Assembly: GCA_036677685.1 (NCBI GenBank)
Contig: JAVBWA010000033.1
Coordinates: forward strand, 74,737-138,736
Direction of reading: 5' to 3'
DNA: 64,000 nt
Source: JAQUBU01 sp036677685
GTDB taxonomy: Bacteria; Bacillota; Syntrophomonadia; Syntrophomonadales; Syntrophomonadaceae
The notes under the pieces were generated by a model. That model worked only from the letters and a program-made list of their open reading frames with translations. It was not told where the DNA came from and did no database searches. Positions 1 to 7,555 of this stretch are shown one piece after another. The translations under genes and the position numbers were made by a program. Within the stretch, counting starts at the first letter, position 1, and each line of letters starts with the position of its first letter.

Positions 1-858
1 ACCACTATGGCCAATATAAAACCGCTGATGGAGATGGTCGAGCCTATCCTGCAAACCGTGCCGGAAGCGGGGGAAAACAAACAGATCATCACCCGGCTGT
101 CAGGCAGTATTGAGATAAACAACGTATCATTCCGTTACAATGAGGAAATGCCCCTGGTTTTGGACGACCTCAGCCTGAAAATAAGAGCCGGTCAGTATGT
201 GGCCATTGTGGGGCAGACCGGGTGTGGGAAATCCACCTTGATGCGTCTTTTGCTGGGATTTGAAACCCCGCAAAGAGGGGCTATCTATTATGACGGATTG
301 GATATCGCCCGCCTTGATTTACGGTCCTTGCGGCAGCATATCGGGGCGGTAACGCAAGACGGACGGCTTTTCTCCGGAGATATTTTCTCCAATATCGTAG
401 TCTCCGCTCCCTGGTTATCCCTGGACGACGCCTGGCAGGCTGCGGAACTGTCCGGTATTGCCGACGATATCCGGGCTATGCCGATGCGTATGCATACCGT
501 GATTTCCGAAGGCAGCGGCGGCATCTCTGGCGGCCAGCGCCAGCGGCTGATGATCGCCCGGGCGATTGTCCCCAAACCCCGGATTCTGATGTTCGATGAA
601 GCCACCTCGGCCTTGGACAATATTACCCAGAAGCAGGTATCGGAAGCCCTGGATTCCCTGCAAAGTACCCGGATCGTCATCGCCCACCGGCTTTCCACCA
701 TTCGTCGCTGCGACCGTATCATCGTGCTGGAAAACGGTAAAATCAAGGAGGACGGCACCTATGACGAACTGATCCAAAAGGGCGGCTATTTCGCCGAACT
801 GGTGGAAAGACAGAGACTTGATGACGAATCTTTTGTGGGGAAGACCACGCTTTTTTAA
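1..858 (+). CDS. NHLM-type peptide exporter, ATP-binding protein (3' part)
   Basis: This is the nucleotide-binding half of an ABC exporter of the NHLM bacteriocin-system family, which exports peptides made with a double-glycine leader. The reading frame is open to the first base, so the transmembrane part and any N-terminal domain lie outside the window. Visible motifs are Walker A (GQTGCGKST), the signature SGGQRQR, Walker B (ILMFDEATSALD) and the H-loop AHRLST. The stretch RAMPMRMHTVISEG before the signature is typical of the NHLM subgroup. It ends at TAA 856-858. The last 721 bp recur at 3521-4241 with about 94% identity by hand count. Five double-glycine-leader genes lie within the next 13 kb and are plausible substrates, but that link is inferred. 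Confidence 0.9.
   Translation, partial: TTMANIKPLMEMVEPILQTVPEAGENKQIITRLSGSIEINNVSFRYNEEMPLVLDDLSLKIRAGQYVAIVGQTGCGKSTLMRLLLGFETPQRGAIYYDGLDIARLDLRSLRQHIGAVTQDGRLFSGDIFSNIVVSAPWLSLDDAWQAAELSGIADDIRAMPMRMHTVISEGSGGISGGQRQRLMIARAIVPKPRILMFDEATSALDNITQKQVSEALDSLQSTRIVIAHRLSTIRRCDRIIVLENGKIKEDGTYDELIQKGGYFAELVERQRLDDESFVGKTTLF
138..858 (+). repeat. Direct repeat, copy 1 (exporter gene 3' end)
   Basis: These 721 bp align without gaps to 3521-4241. By hand count about 46 positions differ, most of them at third codon positions. The two copies flank the sigma/anti-sigma/propeller segment 859-3520. Confidence 0.9.
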
Positions 859-901
859 AACAACAGGTGACCAGGGGGAAGACGAAGGGTTATTTGACAC
901 G

Positions 902-964
902 AGGGGACGTTTTATTTGTGTCATTCATTGGTTTGAAGAAAATGACACAAATAAAACGTCCCCT
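902..964. repeat. Perfect 24-bp inverted repeat (REP-like hairpin)
   Basis: Arm 902-925 (begins AGGGGACGTTTTATTTG) is the exact reverse complement of arm 941-964, with a 15-nt loop at 926-940. It carries the GGGGACGTT core that recurs at 4661-4729 and in variant form near 7420, 25913 and 41704. It lies 43 nt downstream of the exporter gene and could act as a terminator-like structure in either direction, but there is no clean T-run. It also fits a mobile palindromic (REP/MITE-type) element. Confidence 0.75.
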
Positions 965-1038
965 ATCTCTTGCCTATCTCTTGTGCCCAAGTTAAAATGC
1001 ATCGGCTGGAGAAGTCCTATCACCATCTATTTGGCAAC

Positions 1039-1803
1039 TCATTCCCGGGTAAGCGACTCTGCAACCTTACAGATTTCTTCTGCACAGAGATCACCGCTGA
1101 CCATAAAATATATTGCGGAAGTCTGCCATATTAATCGTCGAACTCCGGTTTTAGGAAAGAAAATAAGGGTTGCTTCACTTCCGTTTATCTGCACATTGGA
1201 GAGTTCCGCATCATTGCTCCGGTAATTGTAAGAAAAAGAACTTACCTTGCTTGCCGGGGTCTCGTCAATGGTCAATATTTTTCCAGACTCGGAATGTAGG
1301 TAATGCAACTCTAGCGGGGATAGAGCATCTGCTTTTTCGGTTATGTAGACTCCTTTCAAGGCATAATCCTCGGGGATATATTCAGGGACCAGAATATCAT
1401 AGGCTAATAATTCCCGGGCTTTTTTTAAGGTCGATAGTTCCTTCTCTATCATCTTTTCTTCCGCTCCCTGGTTTCCATGGGTGGGTACATTATTACCGGT
1501 CCGGGCGACTCCGGCTATACTTGCCACGTTGCCGGCAAGCGTTTTTATGGTTTGGAAAAAGCGAAGATCAGCGATAACATGGTCTCCGGCGCCAATAAAC
1601 AGCCCTCCCGAGAGAATCAATACCAATGCCATGGCTGTGGCCCACTTCCTGAAAACAGGAGACTTTGGCTTCACCGTTTTACTTTTTATTTATTGAAAGA
1701 TTTCTGCCCAAACTTCGTCTTTTTCGGGAACGGATATGTTGGAGGCAGATTCTTTTAGAGCCTTGGACAGTTCCTTCTCAAAGCTATCCATTGAACGGTT
1801 CAT
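1039..1803 (-). pseudogene. Anti-sigma factor (DUF4367-like), split by an in-frame stop
   Basis: An ATG at 1803-1801 overlaps the TGA of the upstream sigma factor gene by one base (TGATG), the usual coupled sigma/anti-sigma arrangement. The frame reads 37 residues (MNRSMDSFEKELSKALKE...) and then meets TAA at 1692-1690. The same frame continues for 211 residues from a GTG at 1674: a membrane segment (ALVLILSGGLFIGAG) and a DUF4367-like C-terminal domain ending in EEICKVAESL. No Shine-Dalgarno sequence precedes GTG 1674. Reading TAA as CAA would restore one 254-residue membrane anti-sigma factor. I therefore call it a nonsense pseudogene; internal restart or a sequencing error are the alternatives. 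Loss would leave the sigma factor unrestrained. Confidence 0.7.
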
Positions 1804-2381
1804 CAAATCACCTTCCTTTCAGGAGCCAGAATATCCTTTAAGGCCTTTCGAGCGCGGTTGAGCCTGCTTTTTACCGTCCCCAAAGGCAACCCCAGCAGTC
1901 CCGCCATCTCCTTGTCCTCTAATTCGAGATAGTATTTGAGTACAATAACCTCTCTATATTTTAACTCTATCATTTTTAAGGCCTGTATGATATCCAACTC
2001 TTTTTCCAGTTTTCCAATGCTATCCGGCATTTGAGCTGGACTAAAATTCATCTCATCAATTGCGGATAGCGGAATGGAACGCTGGTTCTTTTTCGTCATA
2101 TCAATAGCTTTGTTTGATGCCACGGCGGCCAGCCATCCATAGATTTTATCCAGGTCCTTCAGTTCAGGCAATTTTTTATAAGCAGCCATGAAGGCCTCCT
2201 GAGTTGCATCCCGGGCCACAAGCTCATCCTGCACAATTAAGCAAGTGGCGCGATAGACCCTTTCGAAATAGCTGTTAGTCTCTGCTCCGCCTGCCGGCCT
2301 TATCTTGTAGGGACTATGCGTAAGGATTATTATGGTATTGTGAACAACAATGCAGGAACAACTGACGGGAGGCGTCTCCAT
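1803..2381 (-). CDS. ECF-type RNA polymerase sigma factor
   Basis: This is a sigma-70 family factor of the extracytoplasmic-function type. Region 2 is seen in FERVYRATCLIVQDELVARD with TQEAFMAAYKKL, and in the DNA-melting part WLAAVASNKAID. Region 4 is the helix-turn-helix KYYLELEDKEMAGLLGLPLG followed by TVKSRLNRARKAL. The roughly 30 residues that normally precede region 2.1 are not recognisable. The frame stays open to 2408, but neither ATG 2387 nor ATG 2381 has a ribosome site, and both fall inside the start of the divergent gene at 2380. The true start is therefore uncertain and the 5' end may be damaged. The stop overlaps the anti-sigma ATG. The divergent propeller gene is a candidate target. 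Confidence 0.8.
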   Translation of the reverse strand: METPPVSCSCIVVHNTIIILTHSPYKIRPAGGAETNSYFERVYRATCLIVQDELVARDATQEAFMAAYKKLPELKDLDKIYGWLAAVASNKAIDMTKKNQRSIPLSAIDEMNFSPAQMPDSIGKLEKELDIIQALKMIELKYREVIVLKYYLELEDKEMAGLLGLPLGTVKSRLNRARKALKDILAPERKVI

Positions 2382-3504
2382 GGTCATGAGTAAACAAACT
2401 CGAAACATCGTCGGGGCATTTGCGGCTATCGCGTTATTGGCCGCGCTGTGCTTTTGTTATGCGGAACATGAGCAAGCAAGCAAGGCTCCCCGAGAAGATA
2501 GCGCTTACCTGGCCTCGTCCGATGGAAAATTGGGAATCTTCAATATCAAGAGTAAAAACTTTGAGCTACTGTATGATGGCATATATGACGGCATATATGT
2601 CTCCATGATTGTCGGGGTCACCTGTAATGACGAGGTTGTATTCATAAACGAGCATTCCCCCGGGGAAGGCAACGGGAACAATAAATCCCGTTCGCTTCAG
2701 GGCCTTTATATATTTAACTTAAAAAATAAGCAAGCCACCCGCTTGGATGAAAAATCAAGCAGCCATGTTTATATGTCCCCCAACGGGGAAGCTTTGGCTT
2801 ATATAGTTTATACCTACCTCAACAACCAGGAACTGGTATACTTGAACCTGCAGACTATGGAGTCAACCCGGGTATCCGTATCTGAGGGATACTTCGGGTA
2901 TAATAACGCCTGGTCCCCGGACAGCAGCAGACTGGCAATAAATCGTCCCGGAGGAATCTCCTTGTTTAAACCGTCAAACCAAAAAAAATATCCGTTTTCC
3001 AGTCTCAAGGGGAAAAAGGCGGTATTTCTCGGATGGTTTGATAAATCCCATCTGCTGCTGAAAGTTGAAGAAGATAAAAAGGAATATATGGTCTCTTTTA
3101 ATATCAAGACCGAAAAAATCACTTATCTTCTGAATAAGGACAGCAGCATCTTTTATGCGGCTTGCACTCCAGACCATATCATTTCTTTAAAGAGAAATCC
3201 GCGCGATTCCCATATATGGGATGTTGCGGCGGCTCCCCGGGAATCCACCCAAAAAGCGGTTTATCTGTTTTCGGTTCCGCCCGACTTGGAGCAGATACCC
3301 GAGGCTGACAGAGTATACCTGTTCTTTCGCCAGATAACTCCCATTTCCAATGAAAAAATATTCTATCAGGTGCTGGATTGTGAAACATATGAACCGCATT
3401 ACTGCGGAGTGGTCGATCTAAAAAACCATGCTCAAGTCCCTCTGGATACGGCTATTACTTCCCTGGCCCCGTTCAGGCAGGGAAAAGAATCACTTTTGAA
3501 ATAA
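2380..3504 (+). CDS. Secreted or anchored beta-propeller protein (TolB/WD40-like)
   Basis: The start at ATG 2380 follows GGGAGG at 2367-2372 with good spacing. An N-terminal hydrophobic segment (IVGAFAAIALLAALCFCYA) indicates export or a membrane anchor. The rest shows repeated beta-blade patterns such as YLASSDGKLGIFNIKSK, YMSPNGEALAYI and AWSPDSSRLAIN, like TolB/DPP-IV-type propellers; the blades SPDG/SPNG are clear. No catalytic residues are recognised. It is divergent from the sigma factor and the two probably share a control region, as is common for proteins encoded with ECF sigma/anti-sigma pairs. The exact role is unknown. Confidence 0.75.
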   Translation: MVMSKQTRNIVGAFAAIALLAALCFCYAEHEQASKAPREDSAYLASSDGKLGIFNIKSKNFELLYDGIYDGIYVSMIVGVTCNDEVVFINEHSPGEGNGNNKSRSLQGLYIFNLKNKQATRLDEKSSSHVYMSPNGEALAYIVYTYLNNQELVYLNLQTMESTRVSVSEGYFGYNNAWSPDSSRLAINRPGGISLFKPSNQKKYPFSSLKGKKAVFLGWFDKSHLLLKVEEDKKEYMVSFNIKTEKITYLLNKDSSIFYAACTPDHIISLKRNPRDSHIWDVAAAPRESTQKAVYLFSVPPDLEQIPEADRVYLFFRQITPISNEKIFYQVLDCETYEPHYCGVVDLKNHAQVPLDTAITSLAPFRQGKESLLK

Positions 3505-3520
3505 ATTCCCCTTGTGTCCC

Positions 3521-4241
3521 CAATGAGGAAATGCCCCTGGTTTTGGACGACCTCAGCCTGAAAATAAGAGCCGGGCAGTATGTGGCCATTGTGGGACAGA
3601 CCGGGTGCGGAAAATCGACTTTGATGCGCCTTTTGCTGGGATTTGAAACCCCGTAGAGGGGAGCCATATATTATGACGGACAGGATATTGCCCGCATTGA
3701 TTTACGGTTCTTGCGGCAGCATATCGGGGTAGTAACGCAAGACGGACGGCTTTTCTCCGGAGATATTTTCTCCAATATCGTAGTCTCCGCTCCCTGGTTA
3801 TCCCTGGACGATGCCTGGCAGGCTGCGGAACTGTCTGGTATTGCCGATGATATCCGGGCTATACCGATGGGCATGCATACCGTGATTTCCGAAGGCAGCG
3901 GCGGCATCTCCGGCGGCCAGCGCCAGCGTCTGATGATTGCCCGGGCGATTGTTCCCAAACCCCGGATTCTGATGTTTGATGAAGCCACCTCGGCCTTGGA
4001 CAATATTACCCAGAAGCAGGTATCGGAAGCCCTCGATTCCCTGCAAAGCACCCGGATCGTCATCGCCCACCGGCTTTCCACCATTCGCCATTGCGACCGC
4101 ATCATTGTGCTGGAAAACGGCAAAATCAAGGAGGACGGTACCTATGACGAACTGATTCAAAAGGGCGGCTACTTCGCCGAACTGGTGGAAAGGCAGAGGC
4201 TTGACGACGGATCTTTTGTGGGGAAGACCACGCTTTTTTAA
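3521..4241 (+). pseudogene. Truncated second copy of the NHLM exporter ATPase
   Basis: This repeats 138-858 base for base without indels. The copy begins abruptly in mid-gene (homology starts at CAATGAGGAAATG), so the transmembrane part is missing. An in-frame TAG at 3653-3655 replaces the CAA codon of copy 1 between Walker A and the Q-loop (FETP*RGAIYYD). The downstream frame, with signature, Walker B and H-loop, is intact to TAA 4239-4241. About ten residues differ between the copies while most base changes are silent. This suggests the second copy was a working paralogue before truncation. Confidence 0.85.
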
Positions 4242-4316
4242 AAATATTAAAGCAATAGGCGAACTTAACCTATCTATATTTCCCTGCCGCCGGTGTGGAG
4301 ACCGGGGGGGATGTCC

Positions 4317-4541
4317 TCAAACAGGTAAGCGGTTGTCCGGTACTTTCAGCACCCAGCCGGTTCTTAAAGAAAATTCATCCGTTATGATGGGATTGAGATC
4401 TATGATGGCTTGTGGGGTCGTTTTGAAATAATGTGCAATCCTCGTAAGGTCATCATGATGTACGACCGTGTAATACGCGTACCTTTGCCCGTCGCCGCCG
4501 GAAACCTCGTTGAGTTCGGAATCATTCAGCTTGTTTGACAT
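4317..4541 (-). CDS. Double-glycine leader peptide with a LysM domain
   Basis: ATG 4541 is preceded by a strong GGAGG site. The 74-residue product starts with a short acidic leader, SNKLNDSELNEVSGG, with the GG cleavage pattern used by C39-peptidase/NHLM exporters. The rest is one LysM domain: YYTVVHHDDLTRIAHYF, then TTPQAIIDLNP and a closing LRTGWVLKVP. LysM domains bind peptidoglycan or chitin-like glycans. A LysM module as the only cargo behind a peptide-export leader is unusual; the product would be a roughly 57-residue secreted wall-binding protein. It lies 75 bp from the end of the exporter pseudogene, on the opposite strand. Export by the NHLM system is inferred. Confidence 0.8.
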   Translation of the reverse strand: MSNKLNDSELNEVSGGDGQRYAYYTVVHHDDLTRIAHYFKTTPQAIIDLNPIITDEFSLRTGWVLKVPDNRLPV

Positions 4542-4660
4542 AATAATTACCTCCGGTATTTTAATAAAAACGTTGGGCGATCCAATTATTATTTTATGAC
4601 CTGTCCCGTCTTTCCGTTTGTTCTATTCTCCTATATGATCCATACTAGCATATATTTGCC

Positions 4661-4729
4661 GAAGCACGGGGACGTTCTTGGGAAGCACGGGGGGAAGCAC
4701 GGAAGCACGGGAAGCACGGGGACGTTCTT
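4661..4729. repeat. GAAGCACGG repeat cluster with GGGGACGTTCTT
   Basis: GAAGCACGG occurs at 4661, 4682, 4694, 4702 and 4711. The first and last copies run on into GGGGACGTTCTT. The unit looks like a partly amplified version of the dispersed GGGGACGGTTCTTTTGC motif. Confidence 0.8.
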
Positions 4730-4786
4730 TTTGCTTCCATGGGTGAGAAAAATATTATACTGTTAAAGGTAAATTGGAGGTAAATT

Positions 4787-4897
4787 ATGGTTGCTTGCTG
4801 CCGCCATAATTACTATGCTTATAATGAAGCGGAAAGATGCCCCCTTGTGTTCAGTGCGGTTTTTAGTGATTATGAATTTTTAAATGAAAGGACTTAA
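4787..4897 (+). CDS. Possible 36-residue peptide
   Basis: A short frame begins at ATG 4787, six bases after a strong TTGGAGG ribosome site, and ends at TAA 4895-4897. The start reads MVACCRHNYYAYNEAERC. It has no double-glycine leader and no recognised family. An AT-rich stretch with ATTATAC-like bases lies about 30 nt upstream. It stops five bases before the DJ-1/PfpI gene and could be a leader peptide or a coupling frame for it. The evidence is only the ribosome site and the spacing. Confidence 0.35.
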   Translation: MVACCRHNYYAYNEAERCPLVFSAVFSDYEFLNERT

Positions 4898-4902
4898 AGA
4901 AG

Positions 4903-5472
4903 GTGAAAATTGCGTTTATTATCTATACTGATTTGACTCTATTAGATTTTGCGGGAGCCTATGATTCGATTACAAGATTAAAAAGTATGGGATTTATAAA
5001 TGATTTGGAATATGATCTTTGTTCCTTAGAAAATATTGTGAAATCATTCGAAGGAGTAGAAATAGTACCACATAAAGTAAATAATGATTTATCCGTGTAT
5101 GATTATATTTTTATTCCAGGCGGAAACGGAATAATGGAATTATTGAATAATAACGATTTCTTATTATGGGTTAAAAATATTTCTAAAAATGCCATAATAA
5201 CTGCAGTTTGTGGAGGTTCACTAGTATTAGGTGCCGCAGGATTCTTAAATGGGAAAAAAGCAACTACGCATCCAATGTTAGTGAACTTCTTGAATAAATA
5301 CACAGAGAATGTTTCAACTTCAAGAATTGTTGAAGATGGTAACATAATAACAGCTCGAGGCGTAACATCATCAATAGACTTGGGGTTATATTTGTGTGAA
5401 AAAATTGGGGGATCAGAAATTAGAGAAAAAATTCAAAAGCAAATGGATTATATGGCGTATACATGCGAATAA
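4903..5472 (+). CDS. DJ-1/PfpI family protein
   Basis: This is a glutamine-amidotransferase-like protein of the DJ-1/PfpI superfamily, close to the isonitrile hydratase/AraC-N-domain branch. The start MKIAFIIYTDLTLLDFAGAY matches the family N-terminus, FIPGGNG is the conserved first loop, and the nucleophile elbow is AVCGGSLVLGAAG (Cys near residue 104) with TTHP following. The length of 189 residues is normal. The start is GTG 4903. The gene is clearly more AT-rich than its neighbours and abuts a GNAT remnant, which suggests horizontal acquisition. The substrate is unknown. Confidence 0.85.
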   Translation: MKIAFIIYTDLTLLDFAGAYDSITRLKSMGFINDLEYDLCSLENIVKSFEGVEIVPHKVNNDLSVYDYIFIPGGNGIMELLNNNDFLLWVKNISKNAIITAVCGGSLVLGAAGFLNGKKATTHPMLVNFLNKYTENVSTSRIVEDGNIITARGVTSSIDLGLYLCEKIGGSEIREKIQKQMDYMAYTCE

Positions 5473-5737
5473 TTCCATTTTAAATGCTTGCCTCGTTTTG
5501 GAGATCCCTCCTATTACCACCGTTTTGGATTTGAAAATGCGGAAAAATTTGATATACATACGGCTGAGGGAGAAAACTTTGGCAAAAGAATTGTATGCCG
5601 GAAGTCTGCAAGGAATTACAGGCAGGTATTTTGAGGACGCAGCGTTTAAAGTAGACAAAGAAGAATCTGAGTTATATGACCAGGGGTATCCAAGCAAGCA
5701 GAAGGAAGTTACTGCTACACAGTTGTTTAAAGATTGA
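5473..5737 (+). pseudogene. GNAT acetyltransferase remnant (5'-truncated, frameshifted)
   Basis: Directly after the DJ-1 stop, and in the same frame, the DNA reads PRFGDPSYYHRFGFENAEKF, the typical GNAT stretch in which a Gly-Asp/His-Pro-x-Tyr-Tyr motif precedes the RFGF strand. Near 5580 the frame shifts by one and continues as KELYAGSLQGITGRYFEDAA to the stop at 5735-5737, which matches the C-terminal end of the same acetyltransferase type. About 100 N-terminal residues are missing. A small deletion at the junction explains the shift. The 113-residue frame from 5396 is a by-product of this. Confidence 0.7.
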
Positions 5738-5760
5738 TTAAGAGAGGAGAGATTTCAGTA

Positions 5761-6003
5761 GTGACCGAGAAAGGTAAAAAACTGAACAATGAAGAACTGC
5801 AACAGGCTGTCGGCGGAGGAATTAGCAATTTGCCGCCTGATTCTGAGCCTCCCAAATCGGACAGGTTCGAAAACACAAGTATAACCAACGATAAAGGCTG
5901 GACAAAATGTTATTTTGCGTACAAAAATACCGGTGATTGCCACTTTTGCATTCACTTCCGCACCAGCGGCTGTGTCGACGGCTATCATCAGCCTCACGGG
6001 TAA
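5761..6003 (+). CDS. Double-glycine leader peptide, Cys/His-rich core
   Basis: GTG 5761 follows the purine-rich site GAGAGGAGAG. The 80-residue product has the leader TEKGKKLNNEELQQAVGGG, the double-glycine type shared with the other small genes here. The core carries four cysteines within 23 residues (KCYFAYKNTGDCHFC, then a Cys before VDGYHQPHG) and several histidines. That could mean disulfides, metal binding or a thioether-type modification. No maturase is adjacent; the nearest is the radical SAM gene at 7985-9274. It is called a secreted or ribosomally made modified-peptide precursor on the leader alone. Confidence 0.7.
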   Translation: MTEKGKKLNNEELQQAVGGGISNLPPDSEPPKSDRFENTSITNDKGWTKCYFAYKNTGDCHFCIHFRTSGCVDGYHQPHG

Positions 6004-6213
6004 ACCGGCGGCAATAGTCTGACGGTTTCTTGTTGAACCAACTCCTTAAATGATTTGCCGGACATGCCAAAAACATAATCATTGTGACGCAACAGGCTTC
6101 CCGTAATTTATATGCCGTACTCATTGAGTATTAGTATTGCCTGTATTGCGCTGGACTGCGGGCTGATCAATCGTAGGCCTGTCGGGTTGATATTGGGAAA
6201 GGATACTTGCAGC

Positions 6214-7416
6214 ATGAAAAATCAAGGCAATGTTGATTTGAGTACAGATTTTTGCGGGCTGAGACTGCCCAACCCTTTTTTACTGGCCTCGGCTCCGCCA
6301 ACCGCTGATGCGGCCAGGATAAAACGTGCCTTTGCCCTGGGATGGGGCGGTGCGGTTACCAAAACCATCCCACCGGATGACATGGTGATAAGCGATGTCT
6401 CCCCGCGTTTAAACGCTTTACGGAACCAACGGGGAGCAGTTTTCGGCCTGGAAAACATTGAACTGATCAGCCCTAAACCGCTTTCGGTCTGGCTGGACGA
6501 AATCCGGGATATAAAGCGCTGTTACCCGGAAAACGTGCTGATAGCCAGCCTGATGGCCGAAGTACGCAAGGAACAATGGCAGACCATGGCGGTTTCCCTG
6601 CAGGAGGCAGGGGCCGATGCCCTGGAGCTTAATTTCTCCTGCCCGCACGGTATGCCGGAAAAAGGCCTGGGTTCAGCCATCGGCCAGGATGAGGAACTGA
6701 CCGGGCTTATCACCTCCTGGGTCAAAAATGTGGTATCCATACCGGTAATCGTCAAGCTTACACCAAATGTTACCGATATAGGAAGGCTGGCATTAGCCGC
6801 CGAAAAAGGAGGAGCCGACGGTCTGGCTGCTATTAATACTGTACAGTGTCTTTCCGGGATAGATCTGAACACATTTGAACCCATGCCATCGGTAAATGGT
6901 TTTTCCACTTTTGGCGGCCTGTCAGGTCCGGCCGTAAAACCTATCGGGCTGCGCTGCGTTGCCCAAATAGCCCAGGCGTCCGCATTGCCCGTCTCGGGTA
7001 TGGGCGGTATCAGCAGCTGGAAAGAAGCAGTTGAGTATATCCTGGTAGGAGCCGGCAATGTACAGATATGTACCGAGGTAATGCTGAAAGGCTATGGTAT
7101 TATCAAAGGCTTGACCGAAGGATTGACAAGGTATTTAAAAAACAAAGGCTTTCATGAAGTAAACAGTCTGAGAGGACGTTCTTTGCCCAAACTGACCAAT
7201 CATGAGTCTCTGGACAGAAACTACCGCATATTGCCGAATGTCGATAATCAGACTTGCACCGCCTGCGGGCGTTGTGTTATTGCCTGTCGTGATGCCGGCA
7301 GCAATGCCCTTCTGATCCACGATTCCAAGCTCACTAGAAAGGAGGAGGCCTGTGACGGATGCGCCCTCTGCATAAATCTGTGCCGGTCCCTGAAAATGGA
7401 AATTAAATCTTGGTAG
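6214..7416 (+). CDS. preA: PreA-like dihydropyrimidine dehydrogenase with ferredoxin domain
   Basis: This is an FMN-dependent dihydroorotate dehydrogenase-type TIM barrel followed by two 4Fe-4S clusters, the layout of the PreA subunit of NAD-dependent dihydropyrimidine dehydrogenase. The barrel begins at DLSTDFCGLRLPNPFLLASA. ELNFSCPHGM holds the catalytic-loop cysteine region, and SGMGGISSWKEAVEYILVGA is the phosphate-binding end. The clusters are CTACGRCVIAC and CDGCALCINLC. ATG 6214 is chosen over the upstream frame start at 6112 because homology starts there and AAAGGA precedes it. No preT partner is next to it, so the electron donor and exact substrate are open. Confidence 0.8.
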   Translation: MKNQGNVDLSTDFCGLRLPNPFLLASAPPTADAARIKRAFALGWGGAVTKTIPPDDMVISDVSPRLNALRNQRGAVFGLENIELISPKPLSVWLDEIRDIKRCYPENVLIASLMAEVRKEQWQTMAVSLQEAGADALELNFSCPHGMPEKGLGSAIGQDEELTGLITSWVKNVVSIPVIVKLTPNVTDIGRLALAAEKGGADGLAAINTVQCLSGIDLNTFEPMPSVNGFSTFGGLSGPAVKPIGLRCVAQIAQASALPVSGMGGISSWKEAVEYILVGAGNVQICTEVMLKGYGIIKGLTEGLTRYLKNKGFHEVNSLRGRSLPKLTNHESLDRNYRILPNVDNQTCTACGRCVIACRDAGSNALLIHDSKLTRKEEACDGCALCINLCRSLKMEIKSW

Positions 7417-7419
7417 TAA

Positions 7420-7450
7420 GGGGACCGGGAAAACGATGGTTCTTTTGCCC
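7420..7450 (+). repeat. Dispersed GGGGAC...GGTTCTTTTGCCC motif
   Basis: Just after preA, GGGGACCGGGAAAACGATGG leads into TTCTTTTGCCC, a variant of the motif at 25913 and 41704. A short stem GGGGAAGATCCCC follows at 7451-7463. The rest of 7464-7555 holds nothing I can assign. Confidence 0.5.
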
Positions 7451-7555
7451 GGGGAAGATCCCCAAGACTGCTGTTATGCTGAATTACTGCGAGACAAAGG
7501 TTTGATGGTAAATCATTTTCAGAGAAAAACGCAGCCCATTGCTCCGTTCAACCTG

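Noticed and set aside
4661..4729. Short repeats resembling a CRISPR array
   Set aside because: Units are 9 bp with irregular 0-12 bp gaps and no spacers; no cas genes are present.
5396..5737. 113-residue frame as a gene of its own
   Set aside because: Its first part overlaps the DJ-1 gene out of frame, and its second part is the shifted end of a GNAT remnant.
6014..6100. Open - strand stretch reading MSGKSFKELVQQETVRLLPP
   Set aside because: It looks protein-like, but there is no ribosome site and no family I recognise; too short to call.
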